A DNA stretch of 64,000 nt, from contig NZ_CANLER010000007.1 in the NCBI RefSeq assembly GCF_947489715.1, positions 124,001-188,000 on the forward strand, given 5' to 3'. The DNA comes from an uncultured Roseovarius sp. (GTDB lineage: Bacteria > Pseudomonadota > Alphaproteobacteria > Rhodobacterales > Rhodobacteraceae). The translations under genes were made by a program, and so were the position numbers. Under the pieces are notes generated by a model. That model searched no databases and was not told the DNA's origin. It worked only from the letters and a program-made list of their open reading frames with translations. Each line of letters begins with the position of its first letter. Position 1 is the first letter of the stretch. Below are positions 1-9,514 of this stretch, one piece after another.

Positions 1-1
1 G

Positions 2-895
2 ATCATCACGGCGGTGCTCCTATTTTTGGCGGTGCGGGTCTTTCTGGTCAAACCGATCAAGCGGGTTGTGGGCAACATGAAGGATTATGCCGCCTCGCCC
101 GAAGATGCACGGCTGGTGATGCAGCCGTCTGCCGGAGTGACAGAGCTGCGCCAGGCCGAAGAAACGCTGCAGACGTTGCAGACGCAGCTGACCGGTGCTT
201 TGCGCCAGAAAGAGCATCTGGCGCAGTTGGGTGGTGCCGTCGCCAAGGTCAGCCACGATCTGCGCAACATACTGACCAGCGCACAGCTTTTTACTGACCG
301 GATCGAGACGAGCGAAGATCCGATCGTGAAGCGCATGGCACCCAAGTTGGTCAACTCAATCACCCGGGCGGTGCATCTGTGCGAGTCGACCCTGGCCTAT
401 GGCAAGGCCGAGGAGCCGACCCCGACGCTGAACCGGTTCGCACTGAACGATATCGTCAACGAGGTGATCGACAATGAACGATTATCGGTCGGCGAGCATG
501 ACGTGAGCCTTTCCGATGATGTACCTGCCGCCCTGACCGTGCGCGCCGATGCCGAGCAGCTTTTCCGGGTGATCGGCAATCTGGTGCGCAATGCACGGCA
601 GGCGATCATCGCCTCGGGTCAGCCCGGTGAAATAAACATCTCGGCGAGCGAGGATGAGGAAAGCTGGTTCATCCGCGTGGCCGATACCGGTCCGGGCCTA
701 CCGCCTAAGGCGCAGGAGTTTCTGTTCAAACCGTTTCAGGGCGGAGCCAGCAAGGGCGGCACCGGGCTTGGTCTGTCGATCGCATCGGAACTGGTGCGTG
801 GCCACGGCGGTCATTTGACGCTCGAGGCAACCGGACCAGAGGGAACCCTGTTCTGCATCTGTCTGCCCAAAGCGGATTTGCAGTTACGGCAATAA
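2..895 (+). CDS. Sensor histidine kinase, 5' end outside window
   Basis: C-terminal part of a membrane sensor histidine kinase that autophosphorylates on His and passes phosphate to a response regulator. The reading frame is open from base 2, so the real start is upstream. The visible part begins with the end of a transmembrane segment (VLLFLAVRVFLV) and a basic HAMP-like linker. Next comes a coiled region rich in Leu and Gln, then the HisKA box with the phospho-acceptor in VSHDLRN. The HATPase domain follows with N box (NLVRNARQAI), G1 (DTGPGLP), F box (LFKPF) and G2 (GTGLGLSI). All ATP-binding boxes are present, so the kinase core looks functional. The sensory domain and partner regulator lie outside the window, so the signal is unknown. 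The gene ends 57 bp before a tRNA gene. Confidence 0.9.
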   Translation: MITAVLLFLAVRVFLVKPIKRVVGNMKDYAASPEDARLVMQPSAGVTELRQAEETLQTLQTQLTGALRQKEHLAQLGGAVAKVSHDLRNILTSAQLFTDRIETSEDPIVKRMAPKLVNSITRAVHLCESTLAYGKAEEPTPTLNRFALNDIVNEVIDNERLSVGEHDVSLSDDVPAALTVRADAEQLFRVIGNLVRNARQAIIASGQPGEINISASEDEESWFIRVADTGPGLPPKAQEFLFKPFQGGASKGGTGLGLSIASELVRGHGGHLTLEATGPEGTLFCICLPKADLQLRQ

Positions 896-952
896 ATTCT
901 TGCACTCCCTCTTGCATTGCCGCGCACTTGGGTCTAGATGCTGGCTCTCGAC

Positions 953-1029
953 GGACCGATAGCTCAGCTGGATAGAGTACCTGACTACGAATCAGGGGGT
1001 CGGGGGTTCGAATCCTCCTCGGTCCGCCA
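953..1029 (+). tRNA. tRNA-Arg (anticodon ACG)
   Basis: A complete 77-nt cloverleaf can be drawn. The acceptor stem GGACCGA (953-959) pairs with TCGGTCC (1019-1025), followed by discriminator G1026 and an encoded CCA at 1027-1029. The anticodon arm is CCTGA-CTACGAA-TCAGG, which puts ACG at positions 34-36 (A34 read as inosine). The T arm is GGGGG-TTCGAAT-CCTCC with one G-U pair. The gene borders a foreign-looking restriction island on its 3' side, and tRNA 3' ends are common integration sites. I could not find a second copy of the tRNA 3' end at the far side of that island. Confidence 0.97.
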
Positions 1030-1269
1030 CTACACCTTGAAAGTATTGAATAAATTCCACATCTGACGAACTTACCCCACATAAGGCCCCACATAGAAAA
1101 AGGGCTAGCCTTAGGCGTGGTGTGAAGTCTGCATAACCAAAACATCGAGTTAGCGTTCTAGAACGGTGATCTGCTCCAGCTCTCATGCCAAGCAGCTTGT
1201 GATTCGCTATAATACACCATTCTTTTGTCAGTTCGCCCGCGTTCGCGCTGCGCGGCGTGCTTCCCTTTA

Positions 1270-3896
1270 TCAGGTAGTTCTTTCGATGAATTGCTCAAAC
1301 GCGGCCTTGAAGTTTATGTTGGTTTGACCGACTTCATTGAAGAAGGGCAAGCCAAGAACCGTATAGTCTCGGCCTTGGAATACCGTTTCAAGTCTGGCCT
1401 TTGCTTTCACTTGCCCAAGGAAGCCCTGTTTCCAGTCATCTTGCGGGCGCAAATGGTCGCCCTTGGGTTCGATGAATAGCTGTAAGATCGCGCTAGCCTC
1501 TTGGCCCTTCTTCCTTAGAAACAGAACGAAGTCGGGTTCAAAGGCGCGTCCGGTGTCGAAGTCGTACAGCTTCACCGCCTTCTCGTTCCGCAAGAGGTAG
1601 AAGTCGTCATACACGTCCCGCAACCGGGCTTCCTGATCGTGCATGTACTTGAAAAATGCTTTTCCTGATCCGTGCCGTAACTGTCATCATAAGCGTGCCA
1701 GTCCTTGCCGCTCAGGTCGATCTGGTCCAACCCCGGCACATTGCTTTCTGTCCAGCTTAGCCCGGTCTCGCCTTCGATGCGCAGCTTAAGCACCTTGTTG
1801 GTGAAACGGTCCTTGATGGGATAGGGCTTGAAGTCCTTGGTGCCGATATACTCGACACTTTCTCGTTTCACGCCACTTTCGATCTGGTGCAGGACGTATT
1901 GCGCGATGTCCAGCCTTTGCCGCGCGGTCAGGTTGTCCAAGTCATCGGGCAAGCCGCGCACACTCACAGTCACGCCGCCCAGATAGGTGTCAGAGGTGAC
2001 AAACTGTGATGCGCTGGCGAGTTGCGGGAAATAGGTCCGCAAGTTGGCGAAGTGGAAAAAATCGTTGGCGTCCATCGCGAAGCGCAAAATGGCCCTGCCG
2101 AAATCAGTCAGTTTGAGGTCGCGGGACACGGGTTCCTTGCTCGACGGTTTCAACGTCAACTGCCCCCCGCCAAACGCAGAAGCCTCTGTCACCCGGCCTG
2201 TCATCAGGTTCGGATAGGTGAAGGGGCCTTCGATCTTGTAGGCGTCCAGCCCCGCCACACCGTCGCGCGGGTTTCTCACCCGGTCGTTCACCCACACATG
2301 ATGCCGCTTAAATAGGTCAGTCTGTTTGAAACTGTCCTTGAGCCGCAGCCGCACCGTCCGGGCGGTGTCGTCCAGCATCCCGGTTTCGCGCAAGGCGTTG
2401 CGGATGTCTTGGATGTACTTCGGATTGTGCGAACAGTGGTAGTGCAGCCCTTCCAGCACCCGCAAAGGATGGTCCACCTCGCTGTCATACTTGCGCTTTT
2501 CCCGTGCTGCGTCTGGCTGGTCAGGCGCGATGAAGGGGAAATACCGCGCCCCGCGTCCAATCAACTGGGCCTCGGCCATCGTGGTCTTGCCCACCTTGTT
2601 GGCCTTGCCGTCGCGGGTGTCATAGAGGCGCACAATGTCGAACAGGTTCAGCACGTCCCAGCCCTCGTTCAACTTATCAACGGCAAAGATCACCCGTATC
2701 TCGTTGTCCCGGTCCTCCAAGGCGTTCAGCTCTATCTGTCTGTTTTCCAGATCCTTTGGGTTGTTGACGTTCACCACCTTCTCGGGGGCAAAATCGCCCT
2801 GTAGCTCACGGGCGAAATCCGCGCCGCTCATGGCCCTTTCGTCCATGATGAAGGCAAAGGCCCGCGAAAGGGTCTCATCGCCCTCAGAGGCTGCCCTGAG
2901 CGCGTCCAGCGCCTCGCCTGTCAGCTCCGCAACCATCGCCGTGAATGCGACCTCATTATCGGCGCTGTCCTTGATCGTCTTGGACTTCATCAGAATCACC
3001 GGCTTGCAATGCAGCCCGTGCGCTTCGGCCACCTTGCGGCGATACTGGCTCAGGACCATCGCCTGCATCATCCGTGCCTCGGGCGGCAAATCCGCCTGCC
3101 GCAGCTCGATGTCCTTGGAATAGCCGTCTTCCCGAAACTGCCGCAGGGAATAGTCGTAGAGTATCTTGTCGGCATACTTCGCCCGGATCGCCTCGTGGCT
3201 CAGATCCACGGTCGCGGTAAACTCCAACAGCATGTTCTCGGGGTGTTGGCGGAATATCTCGGACACCGTACCTTCCCAACTGGCCTTCACCTCTGCCTCG
3301 CCCTTGGTCAACGTCTTCTTGGTCTCGGCGTTCAGGTGGTGCGCCTCGTCCGAGATCATCACCACCTTGTAGTCGCGGAAATCCTCGATGGTGACGGCAT
3401 TCTCTTTCGGGGCCTGCATCCGGGTGTGCAGCGCTTGGATGGTGGTGAAGTGGATGTTGATTACATCGCCCGACACCGCGTCGAAGGTGTCCACCGCGCG
3501 GATGTCCACCGGCTCATCATCAATACGCACGGCGGGTGCAAACAGGTGCTTGGCCGATGCGGGGTTGAGGAAGTTTTCCTTGGTCTTCTCGATGATCTGC
3601 GCGGAATTCACAAAGAACAGGAAGTTGCGATAGCCGCGCCGGTACAGGTCCAGGATCAGCGTCGCCATCAGCACGGTCTTGCCGCTGCCCGTGGCCATGT
3701 GGAACAGCAGGTGCGGTGCCTTGGGCCGTCCCTCGTATTTGTCAATGTAGAACAGCCAGCGTTCCAGCGCCGTGCGCTGATAGTGGCGCAGCGCGATCTG
3801 CGGCGCAAGGTTGTTGGTGATGTCGTCGGGCAAGTCGGCCTTAAGGGCCCCATACTTGGCCAGCGCGTCAAACTCGATCGCGAGGCTCTGGGTCAT
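1270..3896 (-). pseudogene. res: Type III restriction endonuclease Res, frameshifted
   Basis: Restriction/translocase subunit of a Type III R-M system. The first frame (3896 down to about 1650) carries the superfamily 2 helicase motor: Walker A (ATGSGKT), DEAH box (ISDEAHH), motif III (FTAT), motif V (DKLNEGWDV) and motif VI (QLIGRGAR). The second frame (to 1270) carries the PD-(D/E)XK nuclease, seen as EPDFVLFL followed by FIEPKG. The frames join at a run of five A on the + strand, 1652-1656 (T5 in the coding strand). One more T there would read HFFKYMHDQE and give a continuous protein of about 870 residues. As sequenced, motor and nuclease are separated, so cleavage should be lost. The start codon overlaps the mod stop by four bases (ATGA), so the two are translationally coupled. 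True mutation, variable homopolymer and sequencing error cannot be told apart here. Confidence 0.85.
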
Positions 3897-5804
3897 GCGT
3901 CCAGCCCATAGAAGGAGCGGGTCGCGGAGGCGTCATCATCCGAGATGTCGAAGCCTTCATCGCCAAGGGAGCCAAGATTGACATAGAGGTGGTTGGCATC
4001 GAGACAGTCCATCAACACGCGCTTGGCTTCTTCTAGCGGCAAAACGCTGAGATCGCCCTTTGCTGCAAACAAGTCCTCTGTTTCGAATGCGCTCAGGTCC
4101 ACGCCATAGCGTAGATAGCCCGTGGCTTGGATGTCGGCGTGGATGGTTTGCAGAGTGGCCATGTCCGGGGCCGCTCCGATACGGTCGGCGAGAGCTGAGT
4201 TTGATGCTGCGAGTTCGGCATAGACAAACGATCCGCCGCCTTGCCACTCGACGGCTTTGGAAATGCCGCCTTGTTCGCCTTCGATAACTTTCTGGAAACG
4301 TACCAAAGGGAAGTCTTGAACATAATCCATCTGTTCAACCGCTATCCACTGGCGCTTCATCTTGTGCGCCACCGCAGAGGTGGTTCCTGAACCCGCAAAG
4401 AAATCTAGCACTAAGTCGCCTTCTTGTGTCGCTACTTGGATGACACGCTGAATAAGCAACTCTGGCTTTGGGGTTTGAAAGTCATTTTGATCTCCGAGAA
4501 ACGTTCTTAGTTCTTTTTTTTGCAGCATCTGTGTTCCCTGCGAAATCATGGTGCCAAAGCGTTTGAGGCACTACACCGTCGTTTTTTAGTTTATGTCTAT
4601 ATCGCTTGAACGCGGGAGTTTTCGCTTTTCCGTCTTTACCCCAATAAATCACGTCATCTTTGACATGTTGCAAATGCTCGTCTTTCGAATATGCCCAAAC
4701 ACGTGTTCGTTTTGGCCAAATTTCCTCACCGGTATTCTTCTGAATGACGGGATAGAACAAGTTGGGGCGCTCGTCGGCAGACTTGTTGCAAGTGTAGTCG
4801 CTTACCCTAAAAATGCCTTCCTCATCTTCAAACTTGTATTGACTGTCTTTGTCCGCCGTGCGTGGCATTAAGTTCAGCCGCCAGTCTTCGCTTTTTGCAA
4901 ACACGAGCAAATAATCATGCATCGGTGCGATGGACTTGTGGTCATTGGATGCAGAGTATTTTTTTTCCCAAACAATCGTTGCGACGAAGTTGTCTCGACC
5001 GAACATCTCGTCCATTAGCACCTTGCAATAATGCGCTTCGCCATCATCCAAGTTGACGAACATTGCCCCATCACGGCTTAGCAACTCCTTCGCCACCTCA
5101 AGCCGGTTCCGCATAAAGGTCAACCATGCCGAGTGGTTGAAGCGGTCATTATACCGGAAACCATCGTTGCCAGTGTTATAGGGTGGGTCGATATATACTA
5201 GTTTCACTTTGCCTGCATAGCGCACTTTCAGCGAATGAAGCGCCAGCAGGCTGTTGCCCTTGATAAGCAGGTTGTCGTCCTCGCGCACCTCGCCCACGGG
5301 CGCAGGCTTGCCCACCGCCACGGCCTCGCCGTCCCAGCGTTCCCAGCCAGTCAGTACCTTAGGTTCAAACAGCCGGGTGATGTCGTCCGGGGCCAACGTC
5401 GTGTTCCAGAACACCTCGTCGCGGCCCCGGTCCTCCTTCGTCATACCGCCCTCCAGCACGCAATCCTTATAGGGCCACGCCAGCACCACGTCGCGCGACT
5501 GGCTCAGGTAATCCCCGTGCACATCTGTCAGGCCGATCCGATTCTTGAAGGCCGTGTAGCTATCGGGCAGGAAGGCTTTGTTGGACACGAAGTCCTGAAA
5601 CTTCACCTTGTCGAAGACCAGCGCCCCCGCGACCTCGGTGAAGAAATGCGCTTTGATCGTCTCGGACTGCATCAGCAGTTCCAGCAGCCGCGCGTCCATG
5701 TTCAACGCCGCCTCGATCACCGCATTCTTTAGGATCGCCCCATCCGAGATGAACGCCTGATCAGCTTGCAGCAGCGCCGTTAGGTCATCGAGAAGGTTCT
5801 GCAT
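3893..5804 (-). pseudogene. mod: Type III DNA methyltransferase Mod, frameshifted at A8
   Basis: Modification and specificity subunit of the Type III system, a beta-class N6-adenine methyltransferase in which the DPPY motif precedes the SAM-binding motif. The upstream frame (5804-4482, 440 residues) holds DPPYNTGND at about residue 206 and the target-recognition region. The downstream frame (to 3893) holds the SAM motif DFFAGSGTT. They meet at eight consecutive T on the + strand, 4514-4521 (A8 in the coding strand). Seven A would read AAKKELRTFLG in one frame and give about 640 residues, close to EcoP15I Mod. An ATG at 4549 could allow separate translation of the second half. A GGAGG lies 9 nt before the first ATG. 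The target-recognition part (about 4500-5080) is clearly more AT-rich than the flanks, suggesting domain replacement. Poly-A tracts are known phase-variation switches in mod genes of other bacteria; that reading here is inference. Confidence 0.87.
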
Positions 5805-5924
5805 GGATGGTCGCCTCCGTGTTGGTCTTTTCGCCCTTTGTGCCTGACGGGATGGGGGAAATCCAGACGGTACTAACTTATCATTTGCAACACGGTTGGC
5901 ATGAACAAACCATGTAGCTTTTCA

Positions 5925-6947
5925 TTAAATCATCCCCCGGATCAATTCCCCCTGCCGCGATGGTGAAACGGGGCAATAGGCGCTGAGCGTGGTGGCGATG
6001 TTTTCATGCCCAAGGTTCATCGACCAAGCCTTGAACTGTTCGGGCGTCTTGCAGTGGTCATTGGCCAGAAGTCCAAGGGTTTTGCAGAAGCTATGCGGGG
6101 CAAAGGCGGGAAGGCCCGCGTTTGTGAAGGCGTCCTTGATCACGGTGCACAATTTGCCCGCGTTCGCGTAGGTGTCGCGCGATAGGCCCAGCGCCGCAAA
6201 TGCACCATCTTGCAGGCCCATCTTGGGCTTGGGAAAGAGCGCGTCGTTCGGGCCGAATAGTTCGTCTTGGCGCAGGTATGTCACCCAATCGTGGAAGGCT
6301 TGCAGATATGCATCATCGACCGGGAAAAACCAAGTCGTGAAGGTCTTGGCAAACTTTGTGTTCACGTCGCGGGCATCCTGATAGACACAATTCTCGACCA
6401 GATCGACGTGTTTTAGGCGAATGGAGGCAACCGCCCCATCCCGCGCCCCGGTCAGCATCAGGAAGGCAAAGAGCGCCTTGTCGCGACGCTGTAGCGTTGT
6501 CGCGCTGGGCATTTGCGCAAAGGCGTGGCGGCATTGTTCAGGCGTCGGGTAGACTGCTTCGCGCGCCGTATGGGCAATCCGGGCATCTTTGGCGTTTAGA
6601 TTGAAATATTCGGCGTCCGCGTAAGCAATCCGCGACTTGTAGCCGGGTTGCCCCGCCAGCCAATGAATGAACGCCTTGACGATGCGCAGGGTGCTATCGA
6701 CTGTGGCCTTTGAAAGCCGCGCGCCGGTTCGGACGTTCTTTTGGTTCGATAGACGGTTTTTAAAAGCAATAGCCTGATCGATATGAAACCGCTTGAACGG
6801 CTTGAAATTGGTGCTTTGCTCAAACCGAAGGATCGCCTCGGCGGCCTTATCCACCGTTGAAATATCCATGCGTTTGGCTTCGCGCAAATATTGCAGGTAG
6901 CGGCGTTTGATGCGTTCGTTTTCTTCGTGGTATTTCCGGGCCATCAT
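5925..6947 (-). CDS. Tyrosine recombinase/integrase with altered catalytic box
   Basis: Phage-integrase family site-specific recombinase of 340 residues. An N-terminal SAM-like DNA-binding domain covers about residues 1-115 and the catalytic domain follows. First catalytic Arg is R169 (LTGARDGA), box II is HSFC at 285-288, the second His is H314 (LGHENIATT) and the nucleophile is probably Y324. The box II pattern H-x-x-R normally has Arg where this protein has Cys288. The codon is TGC at 6084-6086, one C-to-T change away from CGC (Arg). Loss of this Arg usually inactivates the family, so the enzyme may be dead and the island fixed. An AAAGGA lies upstream of the ATG. The gene is about 5 kb from the tRNA, on the far side of the restriction genes, and next to the HTH gene. 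Confidence 0.85.
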   Translation of the reverse strand: MMARKYHEENERIKRRYLQYLREAKRMDISTVDKAAEAILRFEQSTNFKPFKRFHIDQAIAFKNRLSNQKNVRTGARLSKATVDSTLRIVKAFIHWLAGQPGYKSRIAYADAEYFNLNAKDARIAHTAREAVYPTPEQCRHAFAQMPSATTLQRRDKALFAFLMLTGARDGAVASIRLKHVDLVENCVYQDARDVNTKFAKTFTTWFFPVDDAYLQAFHDWVTYLRQDELFGPNDALFPKPKMGLQDGAFAALGLSRDTYANAGKLCTVIKDAFTNAGLPAFAPHSFCKTLGLLANDHCKTPEQFKAWSMNLGHENIATTLSAYCPVSPSRQGELIRGMI

Positions 6948-6993
6948 GTGTCCTTTCCGAAGTTATGGTTTAAGAGGGGTTCAGCGGGTTCCT

Positions 6994-7536
6994 TTAGGCT
7001 TGTTGCCCCTCTTTGATTGCGACACAGAAAACCTGGCTGAAATGGTCGATCTTTGACCGGCTGATCATGCGGTTGCAGGTGCCGCTACAGACCTCACAAA
7101 GCCCTAAAAGGCGGGCGGTTTTTGATGTTTGCGGGATGCAATCGACCAGCAAGCCCATAGGGGTACTGCCTGCCTTGCAGGTCAGGCAATAGAGTTGATT
7201 TTCCAGCAAGGGGACCTTTGACGCTTGTGCCCTGTTTTCGAGAAAGTTGCGCAGGGCATCTCCAAGGATCAAAAACGGCCTTTGTGATCTCATCAACGGA
7301 AGACCAGATTTCACCCAACTGCGGATCGTGCCTACCGACACGCCAAGAGTATTGGCGGCTTCCTCAACCGTGTAGGTGCGGGCCACCTTAATGGCACGGG
7401 CATGGTCGGCATCAACACCGGTCTGATTTCGACAGAAGTCGCGCCCTTTGGTGGCGTAAAGCAATCTGGCCAAGGCCGCGAAACCGGCCATCAGTGTATT
7501 TGCAGCGAATTGGAGCTTTGTCCGCATAGCAGACAT
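6994..7536 (-). CDS. Small HTH protein with Cys-rich tail, possible excisionase
   Basis: About 180 residues if started at the ATG at 7536; an alternative ATG is at 7527 and neither has a good ribosome-binding site. Codons further upstream run into the dispersed repeat at 7555-7763 and are not counted as coding. The middle shows a MerR/excisionase-type helix-turn-helix ([21 protein letters not shown]). The C-terminal half has paired cysteines (CLTC, then CEVCSGTC) that could bind zinc. It lies just upstream of the integrase on the same strand with 46 bp between them, so a role as recombination directionality factor or integrase regulator is plausible. I do not recognise the exact family. Confidence 0.6.
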   Translation of the reverse strand: MSAMRTKLQFAANTLMAGFAALARLLYATKGRDFCRNQTGVDADHARAIKVARTYTVEEAANTLGVSVGTIRSWVKSGLPLMRSQRPFLILGDALRNFLENRAQASKVPLLENQLYCLTCKAGSTPMGLLVDCIPQTSKTARLLGLCEVCSGTCNRMISRSKIDHFSQVFCVAIKEGQQA

Positions 7537-7554
7537 TAGACGATTTGAATATTT

Positions 7555-7763
7555 CGCGCGGAATCGCGGCCGAGGGCCGCCGCGCGATCGCCAGACCGCC
7601 CGGTCACGCCGAAGGCGTGCCAACTTTAAGTGGCGCGCCTCTGGTGCGACGGCTGGCGATTTTGAAGGGTAGCAGCACATTTCGAGGTTTTATGGGTTTG
7701 GCGGGGATTTAGTGGCAACCACTAAGGATCGGTCGCCATCCCGCGGTCTGGCGAGCGCACGGC
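7555..7763. repeat. Dispersed palindromic repeat, copy A
   Basis: First of three related intergenic sequences (also 20200-20366 and 56633-56798). It starts with a CGCGCGGAA box at 7555. The left inverted repeat GCCGCGCGATCGCCAGACCGC (7579-7599) matches the right one at 7743-7763 with 2 mismatches in 21. The internal box GGCGATTTTGAAGGG and the GGTCGCCATCCC just before the right arm are shared with the other copies. This copy carries about 40 extra internal bases. There is no coding capacity for a transposase, so it resembles a non-autonomous MITE or a large REP-type element. Confidence 0.8.
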
Positions 7764-8005
7764 TTGGGGTCGGAGAGCCGCATATGCAAAAGGCCAGGAT
7801 TCTTGGCGCAAAGGCTTGACCCGCTGCTCTCTCTCTCGTAAACGAGCCCATCGGCAGGCCCCGGATTCGTCCGGGGCTGTGCTTTTGTTCGGAAGAACAC
7901 AGGAATAGCCGGGGACCTTCGGGGCCCTATAACCCGGGCGCAACACGCGCCCAATCACATAGGCAGGACAAGACCCTGCCGTTTGCTAAACGGAAGACAG
8001 AAAGC
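7764..8005 (+). other. Leader region of the rplB operon
   Basis: About 240 bp between repeat copy A and rplB with no credible gene. Several GC-rich inverted segments are visible, for example GCCCCGGATTCGTCCGGGGC near 7858. The region probably holds the promoter and leader of the ribosomal cluster, because rplB here lacks the usual upstream rpsJ-rplC-rplD-rplW genes in the window. No specific promoter hexamers could be assigned with confidence. Confidence 0.4.
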
Positions 8006-8848
8006 ATGGCACTCAAGTCGTATAAGCCAACGACGCCGGGCCAGCGCGGGCTGGTGCTGATCGACCGTTCGGAGCTGTGGAAAGGACGCCCCGTCAAAGC
8101 CCTCACCGAGGGTCTGACGAAATCGGGTGGCCGGAACAACACCGGACGTATCACATCGCGTCGTCGCGGTGGTGGGGCGAAACGCCTCTACCGGATCGTA
8201 GACTTCAAACGGAATAAATTCGACGTCACGGCGACCGTCGAGCGGATCGAATATGACCCGAACCGGACCGCCTTCATCGCGCTCGTCAACTATGACGACG
8301 GCGAAAAGGCCTATATCCTGGCGCCGCAGCGCCTGGCCATCGGTGACAAGGTGATCTCTGCCGCCAAGGCCGACATCAAGCCGGGTAACGCAATGCCGTT
8401 CTCGGGCATGCCAATCGGTACCATCGTCCACAATATCGAGCTGAAGCCCGGTAAAGGCGGTCAGATCGCCCGTGCCGCAGGTACTTATGCCCAGTTCGTG
8501 GGCCGTGACGGTGGTTACGCCCAGATTCGCCTGAGCTCGGGCGAGCTGCGCCTGGTGCGCCAGGAATGCATGGCGACCGTTGGTGCGGTGTCGAACCCCG
8601 ACAACTCGAACCAGAACTACGGTAAAGCCGGCCGGATGCGCCACAAGGGTATCCGCCCAAGCGTTCGTGGTGTTGTCATGAACCCGATCGACCACCCGCA
8701 TGGTGGTGGTGAGGGCCGGACCTCGGGTGGTCGTCACCCGGTGACGCCCTGGGGCAAACCGACCAAGGGTGCCCGTACCCGCAACAAGAACAAGGCGTCG
8801 CAGAAGCTTATCATCCGCTCGCGTCACGCCAAGAAGAAGGGCCGCTAA
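8006..8848 (+). CDS. rplB: 50S ribosomal protein L2
   Basis: Primary 23S rRNA-binding protein near the peptidyl-transferase centre, 280 residues against 273 in E. coli. The strongly conserved C-terminal stretch [16 protein letters not shown] with its functional His is intact, and the basic C-terminus ends in KKKGR. It heads the run rplB-rpsS-rplV-rpsC-rplP with gaps of 1-12 bp. The genes normally before it (rpsJ, rplC, rplD, rplW) are not in the 8 kb upstream, so the S10 operon is split at this point. Confidence 0.99.
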   Translation: MALKSYKPTTPGQRGLVLIDRSELWKGRPVKALTEGLTKSGGRNNTGRITSRRRGGGAKRLYRIVDFKRNKFDVTATVERIEYDPNRTAFIALVNYDDGEKAYILAPQRLAIGDKVISAAKADIKPGNAMPFSGMPIGTIVHNIELKPGKGGQIARAAGTYAQFVGRDGGYAQIRLSSGELRLVRQECMATVGAVSNPDNSNQNYGKAGRMRHKGIRPSVRGVVMNPIDHPHGGGEGRTSGGRHPVTPWGKPTKGARTRNKNKASQKLIIRSRHAKKKGR

Positions 8849-8851
8849 CAC

Positions 8852-9130
8852 ATGGCACGTTCTGTATGGAAAGGCCCCTTTGTGGATGCTTATGTGCTTA
8901 AGAAAGCCGAAGCATCACGCGAAAGCGGGCGTAATGAAGTTATCAAGATCTGGTCGCGCCGCTCGACGATCCTGCCCCAGTTCGTGGGCCTGACGTTTGG
9001 CGTCTACAACGGCAAGAAACACATTCCCGTCAACGTCAGCGAAGACATGATTGGTCAGAAGTTCGGCGAATACAGCCCGACCCGCACCTATTATGGTCAT
9101 GCCGCCGACAAAAAAGCGAAGCGGAAGTAA
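8852..9130 (+). CDS. rpsS: 30S ribosomal protein S19
   Basis: Small-subunit head protein of 92 residues that forms a complex with S13 near the A and P sites. The conserved core [20 protein letters not shown] is present, followed by [26 protein letters not shown]. It starts 3 bp after rplB and ends 3 bp before rplV, so it is cotranscribed and probably translationally coupled. Confidence 0.99.
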   Translation: MARSVWKGPFVDAYVLKKAEASRESGRNEVIKIWSRRSTILPQFVGLTFGVYNGKKHIPVNVSEDMIGQKFGEYSPTRTYYGHAADKKAKRK

Positions 9131-9133
9131 GTC

Positions 9134-9514
9134 ATGGGCAAGGAAAAGAACCCCCGCCGCGTGGCAGACAACGAAGCAATGGCAAAACTGCGCATGCTTC
9201 GCACCAGCCCGCAGAAACTGAACCTGCTGGCCGCGATGATCCGCGGCAAGAAGGTGGAAAAGGCGCTGACGGATCTGACGTTCTCGAACAAGCGGATCGC
9301 CGAAGACGTGAAGAAATGCCTTCAGTCGGCCATCGCCAACGCTGAAAACAACCACAGCCTGGACGTGGACGAACTGGTCGTGGCCGAAGCCTATGTCGGC
9401 AAGAACCTGGTCATGAAGCGCGGTCGTCCGCGGGCCCGTGGCCGGTTTGGCGCGCTGCGCAAGCCGTTCTCGGAACTGACGATCAAGGTGCGTCAAATTG
9501 AGGAGCAAGCCTGA
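9134..9514 (+). CDS. rplV: 50S ribosomal protein L22
   Basis: Protein of 126 residues that lines the peptide exit tunnel. The extended beta-hairpin is recognisable in the C-terminal [22 protein letters not shown]. Its stop codon shares one base with the rpsC start (TGATG), which indicates tight translational coupling. Confidence 0.99.
   Translation: MGKEKNPRRVADNEAMAKLRMLRTSPQKLNLLAAMIRGKKVEKALTDLTFSNKRIAEDVKKCLQSAIANAENNHSLDVDELVVAEAYVGKNLVMKRGRPRARGRFGALRKPFSELTIKVRQIEEQA

Noticed and set aside
726..1186. Two minus-strand frames through the tRNA-Arg gene (139 and 64 codons)
   Set aside because: They read the tRNA backwards and give the well-known artefact peptides RRIRTPDPLIRSQVLYPAE and GGFEPPTP.
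7955..8851. 298-codon frame antisense to rplB
   Set aside because: It is a shadow of a highly conserved ribosomal gene in GC-rich DNA; no family features.
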